Made by a program: the position numbers and the translations under genes. The notes under the pieces were generated by a model. The model was given only the letters and a program-made list of their open reading frames with translations, searched no databases and had not been told where the DNA came from. 64,000 nt of DNA, taken from Pseudanabaena sp. UWO311. Its GTDB lineage: Bacteria > Cyanobacteriota > Cyanobacteriia > Pseudanabaenales > Pseudanabaenaceae. This document shows, in pieces, positions 28,811 to 35,628 of this stretch. Position 1 is the first letter of the stretch; the number at the start of each line of letters is the position of its first letter. The DNA is taken from assembly GCF_006937785.1 (NCBI RefSeq), contig NZ_SJEE01000005.1, positions 155,656 to 219,655 on the forward strand. Reading direction: 5' to 3'.

Positions 28811-29911
28811 ATGAGAATGCGATCGCAAAGTCTTTTATCTTCTTTTGTGAATGTTGCGATCGCCGCAAATGTTTATACTTTTATTTCGCTAAGCTGGAGT
28901 ACTCAAAACCATATCTTTGAGGCAAATGCTCAGGAAGTAAAGGTAAATTCTGCCAATAAATCAAATCCTAATCGTTTTTTATTCATAGATTTACAAAAAC
29001 ATTGGTCGCGCTTGTTTGTTGAAGGTTTATTGTCTCAGCCAGCTTTGAATGCTGCTTTAGTTAATCCTGATTCAATTAGCCAATTTCAGCCCGATCGCCC
29101 CATTACCCGCGCTGAACTTTCTAACTTGCTAGAGATCGCCTTTGCTAACCGCAATGCACCAAGAATTACCACAAGACTCAATGACTTTGCCACCAAAGCT
29201 GAAGTATTAGTGGCAATCTCCAGTCAGCTTAGTCTGAATAGCAAAGCTCACAAAACGCCTCAGACATATTTGCTATCAATGTATCGTGATGCCTTGAAAG
29301 TCCCTGACTATGCTATTCCTGCGATCGCAATACTTACCCAACAAGGCTTAGTCACTAATTATCCAGATCCTCGTGTTCTCGCACCTACTACGGCGATTAC
29401 TAAAAGTGAACTTGTAGTACTTCTTTATCAAGCTCTGGCTTATCAAAAGAAATTGCCAGCTCTTGGCTCACTCTATACAATTAATCCCAATCGGCAACTG
29501 TGGGATCGTGAACTGATGCAAATAACTCGTCTCGAAGTTAGCATCAGCAAGCGCAAAGTTACTGCCTTTCATGGTGAAATCCCCTTAAAAACATATCCTG
29601 TAGCTGTTGGAAAGGAAGGCTGGAGCACCCCAATCGGCAATCACCGTGTTTTAGAGACTATTGAGTATCCTGCTTGGCAAAATCCTTTTACGGGTGACGT
29701 AATTCCTAGCAAAGATCCTGAAAATCCCTTAGGCGATCGCTGGATTGGCTTTTGGACAAATGGGAAGGATTGGTCTGGCTTTCATGGCACACCTAACCGC
29801 GCTTCGGTGGGCACAGCTGCATCTCATGGCTGTATCCGTATGTACAACGAAGATGTTCGCGAATTATTTAGCCAAGTGACCGTGGGAACTATAGTGAGAG
29901 TATCACCATAA
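28811..29911 (+). CDS. L,D-transpeptidase (YkuD) with SLH-type repeats
   Basis: 366 residues from the ATG at 28811. Signal-like N-terminus (FVNVAIAANVYTFISLSW), then two S-layer-homology-like segments (about residues 50-105 and 155-210: HWSRLFVEGLL-Q, DRPITRAELSNLL; YAIPAIAILTQQGLVTNYPDP). The C-terminal YkuD domain starts near 235 (LEVSISKRKVTAF) and ends with FHGTPN and SHGCIRMYNEDV, whose Cys (about residue 341) is the catalytic nucleophile. It is expected to act in the periplasm on peptidoglycan cross-links or outer-envelope anchoring, with the SLH part holding the wall. Followed by a bidirectional hairpin. Confidence 0.9.
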   Translation: MRMRSQSLLSSFVNVAIAANVYTFISLSWSTQNHIFEANAQEVKVNSANKSNPNRFLFIDLQKHWSRLFVEGLLSQPALNAALVNPDSISQFQPDRPITRAELSNLLEIAFANRNAPRITTRLNDFATKAEVLVAISSQLSLNSKAHKTPQTYLLSMYRDALKVPDYAIPAIAILTQQGLVTNYPDPRVLAPTTAITKSELVVLLYQALAYQKKLPALGSLYTINPNRQLWDRELMQITRLEVSISKRKVTAFHGEIPLKTYPVAVGKEGWSTPIGNHRVLETIEYPAWQNPFTGDVIPSKDPENPLGDRWIGFWTNGKDWSGFHGTPNRASVGTAASHGCIRMYNEDVRELFSQVTVGTIVRVSP

Positions 29912-29943
29912 AAAAGGGGGCGCTTTGCGTCCCCTTTTTTATT
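29907..29943. terminator. Bidirectional hairpin terminator
   Basis: TAAAAAAGGGG / CCCCTTTTTTA around a GCGCTTTGCGT core, between convergent genes. Confidence 0.75.
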
Positions 29944-29945
29944 TT

Positions 29946-30728
29946 TTAAGCTTTTAAAACCCGCACTACAGTGGTTTGAGGCAAGCTACCTGCATTCAGC
30001 TCTAGAGTTGAGCCTTCAAGTTTACGCACACTATCAGGGGGCATGAGCGCGAGGAACTCATCTACCGATGCTAATTGGCAAGAATTACTGGATTTGTCAG
30101 TACGGTAATAAGTGGGGATGACAATTCGTGGATTAAGCTCTTGCACGATCGCCCTAGCTTCAACAGGAGAATAAGCTTTTAGTTGCATCGGATCTGTACC
30201 TTGAGCATTACCGCCAATCGGCAAAATCAAAACATCGGGACGACCCATTAAAATTCTTTGAGAGGCGGTGATAGGAGCTGCGGCTCCGCCTAAATGCAAG
30301 ACAAAAATACCTGATTGTTTCCATCGCCATGCCACATTGCGTCCAAATCTGCGACCACCAATGCGATCGTGATCCATTGTAATGCCTTGAAGATTAATCC
30401 CCTTCAGGTTATAAGAACCTGGCTCAGACAAAACTCGAGTATCTTTGGGGAGGTTCTCCAAATATCCTTCGTCAAGCAGCCGAGAACTAATCAGGATATA
30501 GTCAGATTTTGCTGTAGGAGAAGTCAATTTGGCAGTACAACCAGCAGGACGAAAAGGATGTGTTAAAAAACTGACACTATCTCCTGAGATCAAGAATGAC
30601 AGATGCCCCATCCACTGAAGTCTTAGGGTTGAATTCGTTTGTGAATTAGCTGCATCAGCAATGATTCCTGCGGTAAATGCTGATATTAGTCCACCTTGAG
30701 CGAGTCGAAGAATTTGTCTGCGGCGCAT
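29946..30728 (-). CDS. Tat-exported metallo-beta-lactamase-fold protein, metal motif missing
   Basis: 260 residues. The N-terminus MRRRQILRLAQGGLISAFTAG has a twin-arginine-like signal. The body keeps the fold markers of the UPF0173/beta-lactamase_2 group (LRLQWMGHLSFLISGDSVSFLTHPF, ILPIGGNAQG, VQELNPRIVIPTYYR). Where HxHxDH should follow the second strand, it has ISSRLLDEGYL, so the usual metal ligands are absent. It is therefore probably non-catalytic or uses other residues. Role unknown. It lies upstream of, and convergent with, the L,D-transpeptidase gene. Confidence 0.75.
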   Translation of the reverse strand: MRRRQILRLAQGGLISAFTAGIIADAANSQTNSTLRLQWMGHLSFLISGDSVSFLTHPFRPAGCTAKLTSPTAKSDYILISSRLLDEGYLENLPKDTRVLSEPGSYNLKGINLQGITMDHDRIGGRRFGRNVAWRWKQSGIFVLHLGGAAAPITASQRILMGRPDVLILPIGGNAQGTDPMQLKAYSPVEARAIVQELNPRIVIPTYYRTDKSSNSCQLASVDEFLALMPPDSVRKLEGSTLELNAGSLPQTTVVRVLKA

Positions 30729-30791
30729 GTTGTTTAGTTAATTGATTATTTTGGGTTATGTGGAGAATGTTTTACAACGGTACTTAAATTA

Positions 30792-31391
30792 TTAGACTAT
30801 GACGCTTAATCCTTTTAGGAAGTTTCGCAGCAAGTCTTTGCCTGCCTCAGTTAAGATGCTTTCAGGATGGAATTGTACGCCTTGAACGTGAGGATATTGT
30901 TTATGTCGGACTCCCATGATTATGTCATCTTCAGTCCATGCTGTAACTTCAAGTACATCTGGACAGTTGTGACGATCAATAACCAAACTATGATAGCGAG
31001 TTGCCGTAAACGGATTGGCTAGTCCTGCCAAAATACCGACTCCAGTGTGATAAATTTGTGAGGTCTTGCCATGCATTAAGTAAGGTGCAGAGACAACTTT
31101 GCCACCATACATCAAACCCATACTCTGATGACCGAGACATACACCTAATATCGGAGTATTTGCATCCATTTCTCGAATAATATCTAGCGATACCCCCGCT
31201 TCTTCGGGACGACCAGGTCCTGGTGAAATTACGACTCCTGCAGGTCGAAGTTGTTTAACTTCTTCGATGCTTATTTCGTCATTTCGTTTAACTATAATTT
31301 CTCCTAATGTGGGGAATTCGGGTAATAATTCTCCAAGGTACTGTACAAGGTTATAGGTAAAGCTGTCGTAATTGTCGATAACGAGAATCAT
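30792..31391 (-). CDS. trpG: Anthranilate / aminodeoxychorismate synthase glutamine amidotransferase subunit
   Basis: 199 residues, class I glutamine amidotransferase: [17 protein letters not shown] start, oxyanion region [13 protein letters not shown], nucleophile in [10 protein letters not shown], His-Glu in QFHPESILT. It supplies ammonia to TrpE or PabB for tryptophan or folate synthesis; in many bacteria one protein serves both, so trpG versus pabA is not resolvable. No trpE is adjacent. Start ATG at 31391, 63 bp upstream of the MBL-like gene on the same strand. Confidence 0.93.
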   Translation of the reverse strand: MILVIDNYDSFTYNLVQYLGELLPEFPTLGEIIVKRNDEISIEEVKQLRPAGVVISPGPGRPEEAGVSLDIIREMDANTPILGVCLGHQSMGLMYGGKVVSAPYLMHGKTSQIYHTGVGILAGLANPFTATRYHSLVIDRHNCPDVLEVTAWTEDDIIMGVRHKQYPHVQGVQFHPESILTEAGKDLLRNFLKGLSVIV

Positions 31392-31515
31392 GTTTACAGG
31401 GCTTGTATTGCTTGTTTTTTGAAGCTTTGGACTTAATAGAGATCGCTAATTTTTTGCTTAAATTTAGCCTTATCAATTTAACATTCTTTATCAAGAATTC
31501 AGACCAGAAAAGATT

Positions 31516-32526
31516 ATGAAACCAGTTTTGGGAGTTTTCGCGTCGGTCTTAAGTACTTCGGCACAATTAAAAAACAGAACCAAAACCTGTTCTGCCCGCT
31601 ATGCGAGCAGAACAGGTTTTGGGTTTTTAATTGGGTCTATCTACTTATTAGTTGGTGTGAGTTATGCAGATGTGGCGATCGCGCAACTGCGTGAAAAGCC
31701 ACCGCAAAAAGTGCAGATCCAGCAACAGATTGTTGTGCCACCCAATGAAACTGCCGATCAGCTTTTAGAGCGTGGTAATGCCTATGTGCGACTAGGGAAT
31801 TTGGAAGGGGCGGTGGTGATTTTTCAAGCCGCGATTAAGAAAAATCCTGAACTCACGGCTGCACATTACAACCTCGGTCTGGCTTACGCACAGGGGGGCA
31901 AGCTCAAAGAAGCCATTCATTCTTTTCAACGGGCAACCAGGCTCGATCCAAAGTTTGCAATGGCTTTTAGCAATTTAGGTGCAGCACAGTTGCAGTCGGG
32001 AGATCCTAATCAAGCCATATCTAATTTACAAAAAGCCGTTCGTCTCGATCCCAAGCTCTCAGTCGCCTATTACAATCTGGGTCTGGCCTTTAAAGACAAA
32101 AAGGATATAAATAACGCGATCGCAAATCTCAATCAAGCTCTGAAGCTAAATCCTCAAGCTCCCGAAACGATTTATAACTTAGGTTTATTAATTCAAACTC
32201 AGGGTGATCTCTCAAAGGCAATATCCTACTATGCCAAAGCGTTGCAACTGAATCCCGAATATGCAGAGGCTTATTACAATTTGGGAGCGGCTTTATTAAT
32301 TCAAGGTGAAACGGAAAAGGCGATCGGGCAACTGCGTAATGCTTTGCAATTCCGTAAAGACTATGCTGAGGCTCATTACACACTTGGAGTTGCACAGGTA
32401 AGGGCTGGACAAAAGCAAGATGCAATTCAATCTTTTATTCAAGCTCAAGCTTATTTTAATCAGCAAAAAAATCTTCAATGGGCTCAACAAAGCGATCGCC
32501 AAATTAAGCGATTACGCAGCATTTAA
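31516..32526 (+). CDS. TPR protein with a palindrome inserted in its N-terminus
   Basis: 336 residues. Seven tetratricopeptide repeats occupy about 80-320 (for example YNLGLAYAQGGKLKEAIHSF). The N-terminus should be a signal peptide, but residues of about 17-38 are encoded by a long inverted repeat (31564-31633) reading LKNRTKTCSARYASRTGFGF, after which a hydrophobic stretch GSIYLLVGVSYADVAIAQ resumes. The insertion keeps the frame. The protein may be exported by the second hydrophobic part. Role: protein-protein scaffold, partner unknown. Confidence 0.82.
   Translation: MKPVLGVFASVLSTSAQLKNRTKTCSARYASRTGFGFLIGSIYLLVGVSYADVAIAQLREKPPQKVQIQQQIVVPPNETADQLLERGNAYVRLGNLEGAVVIFQAAIKKNPELTAAHYNLGLAYAQGGKLKEAIHSFQRATRLDPKFAMAFSNLGAAQLQSGDPNQAISNLQKAVRLDPKLSVAYYNLGLAFKDKKDINNAIANLNQALKLNPQAPETIYNLGLLIQTQGDLSKAISYYAKALQLNPEYAEAYYNLGAALLIQGETEKAIGQLRNALQFRKDYAEAHYTLGVAQVRAGQKQDAIQSFIQAQAYFNQQKNLQWAQQSDRQIKRLRSI
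31564..31633. repeat. Inverted repeat inside the TPR gene
   Basis: Outer arms CAATTAAAAA / TTTTTAATTG (31564-31573 with 31624-31633). The inner arms 31581-31599 with 31603-31621 have one mismatch and a 3-nt loop. It resembles the repeat at 40462-40530 (GATTTTGG/GGTTTT and CGCCCGCTA-type core) and is in frame within coding sequence. Confidence 0.8.
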
Positions 32527-32528
32527 AA

Positions 32529-32565
32529 AACCAAAAAGGTCGTGCTTTGCACAACCTTTTTGGTT
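32529..32565. terminator. Hairpin between convergent TPR and WD40 genes
   Basis: AACCAAAAAGGT (32529-32540) pairs with 32554-32565; inner GTGCTTTGCAC extends the stem. It covers the WD40 stop. Confidence 0.75.
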
Positions 32566-33760
32566 AGGGAACGCCCCAGATGTGGATATTGCAGTCTTCG
32601 CCACCACTAACTAAAGTTTGTCCATCTTGGCTGAGAGCGATCGCATTGATCAGATTGATATGTCCATTGAGGATCTGAATTGGTTCACCTGTTTCTAGGT
32701 TCCACACGCGAATTTCCTTATAGCTAGCACTAATTAAGGTTTTGCCGTCACGACTAATAACTAGAGACTTGACCCAACCCCAATGTCCTTCTAAAGTCCG
32801 TACAGCTTTGCCAGTGTGCAAATCCCAGACCTTGATGCGGGTATCGAGACTACCACTTACAAGGGTGCGCCCATCTGGACTAATAGCAAAGGATAGAACT
32901 CGCGCCGAATGTCCGATAAATTCCCAGAGTTGTTTGCCAGAAATTAAGTCCCATACCCGAATCGTTGTATCCCAACTGCAACTAGCGATTGCTTTGCCAT
33001 CAGGACTTAATGCAACGGAATCTACAAGGCTTGTGTGACCGCGCAGAGTGCGAATTTCTGTACCCGTTTTGATATCCCAAAGCTTAATCGTGGTGTCTTG
33101 GCTGCCTGTAACTAAAGTTTTGCCATCGGGTGTAATTGCTACCGAATTTACGTAGCCGATATGCCCTGTGAGCGTTAGCAGTTCTTTGCCCGATCGCGCA
33201 TCCCAGAGTTTAATCGTTTTATCGCGACTACCACTAGCTAAGATGCGACCATTAGCACTGAGGGCAATGGACGTAACAATATGGTTATGACCGCGAATCG
33301 TACCAATCTGCTTATGTTGAGTTCTGTCTTTACCTAAATCCCAGACCTTGATGCTGAAGTCTGCACCAGCGCTATATAAAATCCTGCCATTGACTGACAA
33401 TGCAAGAGAAGCGATCGCATCGGCATGACCTTGCAAAGTATCGACGATATCAAATAGGTGATATTGACTATATTCGGCTAATACTTTACGGATATGAGAT
33501 TCAGGTCTGCGCCAAAGTAATAAAAGAGCTGTGCGCTGTACTTTGAGCGATTCATCTTCTAAACCGTGCAAAACCAAGTTCAAACCTGTTTCGCCATAGT
33601 TGAGGGCTTCAGTAAGTGCAGCAATTCTGGGTGCGATCTCGGGACTGCTTAATCTGCGTTTCACCCCTTCCAAACCACCTAGCACTACAGCACCAAGCGG
33701 CGGTGGTACTTGACCTCCGAGAACTGCATCCTGCGCGGTTGGCTTCAGCTTGGCAATCAT
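32564..33760 (-). CDS. WD40-repeat protein
   Basis: 398 residues. About 105 N-terminal residues form a HEAT-like helical segment (LGGLEGVKRRLSSPEIAPRIAALTEAL, DESLKVQRTALLLLWRR). Seven WD40 repeats follow and make one complete propeller (GHADAIASLALS, IKVWDLG; last HINLINAIALSQDGQTLVSGGEDCNIHIWG). No signal peptide, so cytosolic scaffold. Partner unknown. Minus-strand neighbours are a 96-residue unknown and the pterin synthase. Confidence 0.9.
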   Translation of the reverse strand: MIAKLKPTAQDAVLGGQVPPPLGAVVLGGLEGVKRRLSSPEIAPRIAALTEALNYGETGLNLVLHGLEDESLKVQRTALLLLWRRPESHIRKVLAEYSQYHLFDIVDTLQGHADAIASLALSVNGRILYSAGADFSIKVWDLGKDRTQHKQIGTIRGHNHIVTSIALSANGRILASGSRDKTIKLWDARSGKELLTLTGHIGYVNSVAITPDGKTLVTGSQDTTIKLWDIKTGTEIRTLRGHTSLVDSVALSPDGKAIASCSWDTTIRVWDLISGKQLWEFIGHSARVLSFAISPDGRTLVSGSLDTRIKVWDLHTGKAVRTLEGHWGWVKSLVISRDGKTLISASYKEIRVWNLETGEPIQILNGHINLINAIALSQDGQTLVSGGEDCNIHIWGVP

Positions 33761-33785
33761 CAGCTCATGGTTAAGGAAGCGTCAC

Positions 33786-34076
33786 TTATAATTCTGTAAA
33801 GGTAACAGCACAAGTGTTTGTGCCTTCGCCCATGCCTTTGTGATAAAAGGTCAGCTTGTAATTAGGAAATTTCTTGGATTTTTGCACCATGTCGGATGCT
33901 ACGAGTAACAAATGGCGATCGCTAGCTGGCAAATGGAGCAATCCACGCTTAATCCCATTTTTTACACCATCTTCTAGGGTGTTAGTCAGCCGCGCAATTA
34001 CCTTGTCTAACTCAAGGCGATCGATGACAATCTCTTCTACAGGCTCATGTTCCGTAGAAGTATTTAGTTCTGGCAT
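33786..34076 (-). CDS. Conserved-looking 96-residue protein of unknown function
   Basis: No family recognised. Acidic N-terminus, then a helical middle (IARLTNTLEDGVKNGIKRGLLHLPASDRHLLLVASDMV) and a basic strand-like end (FPNYKLTFYHKGMGEG). No signal or membrane segment. It lies 25 bp upstream of the WD40 gene on the same strand and may be co-transcribed with it. Start ATG at 34076, without an obvious ribosome site. Composition like its neighbours. Confidence 0.65.
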   Translation of the reverse strand: MPELNTSTEHEPVEEIVIDRLELDKVIARLTNTLEDGVKNGIKRGLLHLPASDRHLLLVASDMVQKSKKFPNYKLTFYHKGMGEGTNTCAVTFTEL

Positions 34077-34106
34077 GATAAATATTTCTGTAACTTTGTT
34101 TTGTGG

Positions 34107-34131
34107 ATAGGCGGCGCAAAGCCGCCTATCT
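34107..34131. repeat. Hairpin, 10-bp arms
   Basis: GATAGGCGGC (34107-34116) pairs with 34122-34131; tip GGCGCAAAGCC. It separates the pterin synthase and the 96-residue gene. Confidence 0.7.
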
Positions 34132-34142
34132 TGATTTTGTTA

Positions 34143-35015
34143 CTAGCTAACTTTGGCTAAGGCTTCTTCTAGTGAATGCTCAATGTCAGAAAGTTGATAT
34201 TCCCCATAAACTTCGCAGGAGTTATTTGGGCTTTCAATCAACTTAATACTGTGCAACTTTGCGCCGATGTCACGAATTGGCTGAGTCAAAACTTTTTGAA
34301 TATAGACTGCAATATTTTCGGCAGTTGGGACAACTTCAGCAAAGTAAGGAATATCTTTATTCAAGAAAGTATGATCCATCGGATCAAGGATATGTAGATC
34401 TAAAGCTTTTTGAAAATCGCTCAAATCGGCAATCATTCCAGTTCGTGGATCAATCTCGCCAGCAATAGAAACTTCTAAATGGTAATTATGTCCATGCCCA
34501 TGCACACGAGCACATTTGCCATAGATTGCAGTATTTTCTTCGAGAGAAAGTGTGTCCAGTGCGAGGCGATGGGCGGCAGAAAAGTGAGTACTAATCGTTA
34601 AATATGCTTGCATGTCGTTACCTTTGTAATCAGCCCAGAGTTCAGGTTGTTCGTATAAGCGAATATTGACCAATGGCAGGTATGGTTCTAAACGCTGCCA
34701 AATCACACGGGCAATATTTTCAGTGGTGGGAAGAGTTGCATCGAACTCCTCCCATACTTGGTTGAGATAGGAAAAATTTAATTGCGACGTAACTTCACGG
34801 GCAATGGTGTACTTAACGTCAGAAAGATTTAGCACCATGCCAGTGTTATCAATCTCTCCTTGCATCCCAACGTACAAGACATAGTTATGTCCATGAGGTG
34901 GAAAGTTTGTACATAAGCCGAATTTGGCTTGATTTTCCTCGTCTGGAATTTCGGGTAGCCAGTAGCGATGACTGGCTGAAAACTCAGCACGGCGATTAAT
35001 TACACATTTAGCCAT
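34143..35015 (-). CDS. Tandem 6-pyruvoyl/6-carboxy-tetrahydropterin synthase (two fused domains)
   Basis: 290 residues, twice the length of QueD or PTPS. Domain 1 (about 1-130) has SASHRYWLP, C-TNFPPHGHNYVL and PTTENIARVIW. Domain 2 (about 137-275) has SAAHRLALD, KCARVHGHGHNYHLEV, DPMDHTFLN and PTAENIAVYI. Both keep the HGH zinc-ligand motif and a Cys before it, so both may be active. It acts on dihydroneopterin triphosphate in queuosine or biopterin-type synthesis in the cytoplasm. Double-domain forms occur in other cyanobacteria; the precise product is not resolvable. Confidence 0.87.
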   Translation of the reverse strand: MAKCVINRRAEFSASHRYWLPEIPDEENQAKFGLCTNFPPHGHNYVLYVGMQGEIDNTGMVLNLSDVKYTIAREVTSQLNFSYLNQVWEEFDATLPTTENIARVIWQRLEPYLPLVNIRLYEQPELWADYKGNDMQAYLTISTHFSAAHRLALDTLSLEENTAIYGKCARVHGHGHNYHLEVSIAGEIDPRTGMIADLSDFQKALDLHILDPMDHTFLNKDIPYFAEVVPTAENIAVYIQKVLTQPIRDIGAKLHSIKLIESPNNSCEVYGEYQLSDIEHSLEEALAKVS

Positions 35016-35093
35016 CAGGAATTAGCCATTAAAAACAAGGCTTAGTGAATTGTAAATTTCTCTTAATACGTTAACATTTTCAGCGATCGCTTC

Positions 35094-35375
35094 GTGACTC
35101 AGTATATTTGCGGCAAGGAAGAAGATTCACTGGTTTATGAGGCGATCGCTGATGGATTGAGTCAAGTTTTAGGATTGCGTCTCGAAGTTGAAGATTCCCT
35201 GATAAATTTCTATCGACAAGACAATGGGGAAAAGTTGTTAATCCCTAGCGAGCTATTTGCGGCTTTGCAGGAACAAACTCAGCGTGCTGAGTCTGCGGAG
35301 GAACGAGCTAGACTTGCTGAATTAGAGGCTCAAAAATTGCGCGATCGCTTAGCTACATTAGGTATCGAACCATAA
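35094..35375 (+). pseudogene. Uma2 (DUF820) C-terminal remnant
   Basis: 93 residues from a GTG, with no nuclease core. What is left (LGLRLEVEDSLINFYRQDNGEKLLIP, then a coiled-coil QTQRAESAEERARLAELEAQKLRDRLATLGIEP) is the usual C-terminal tail of Uma2 proteins, where the coiled coil is followed by L-x-x-LGI-P. The catalytic strands are missing and no in-frame upstream continuation exists in the 80 bp to the divergent pterin synthase. I read it as a decayed Uma2 copy. Confidence 0.65.
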
Positions 35376-35398
35376 ATGATTTCATCACCATATACCAC

Positions 35399-35585
35399 CT
35401 GTAGGGGTTTAGCATTTGCGCCACTATTTTCAAACTCACCACGAAAATCTCGATCCGCAAATGCTAAACCCTCTTCGCTTACACCGATAAATTGTCCCTA
35501 CGTTGTGAGGTTTAGGGCATAGCATTCCCATAGGTTGGGAATCTGAGAATTTATAAATTTCTGCGGGAATGCTATGCCCCTACAG
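35399..35585. repeat. Composite element with CTGTAGGGG / CCCCTACAG ends
   Basis: Two perfect hairpins lie inside: 35405-35420 with 35456-35471 (16 bp), and 35515-35529 with 35565-35579 (15 bp). The ends are exact 9-bp inverted repeats. The total of about 187 bp fills the gap between the Uma2 remnant and the pentapeptide gene. A smaller relative with the same ends is at 52556-52620. Confidence 0.7.
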
Positions 35586-35628
35586 CTATTTATCGTAAAA
35601 TCAATCTAAAAATTTGGGAATAGCTGCT

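Noticed and set aside
35614..35628. TTG start of the pentapeptide gene
   Set aside because: The ATG at 35629 fits the family start (MTSTAKNFAGQNLRGRSF) better.
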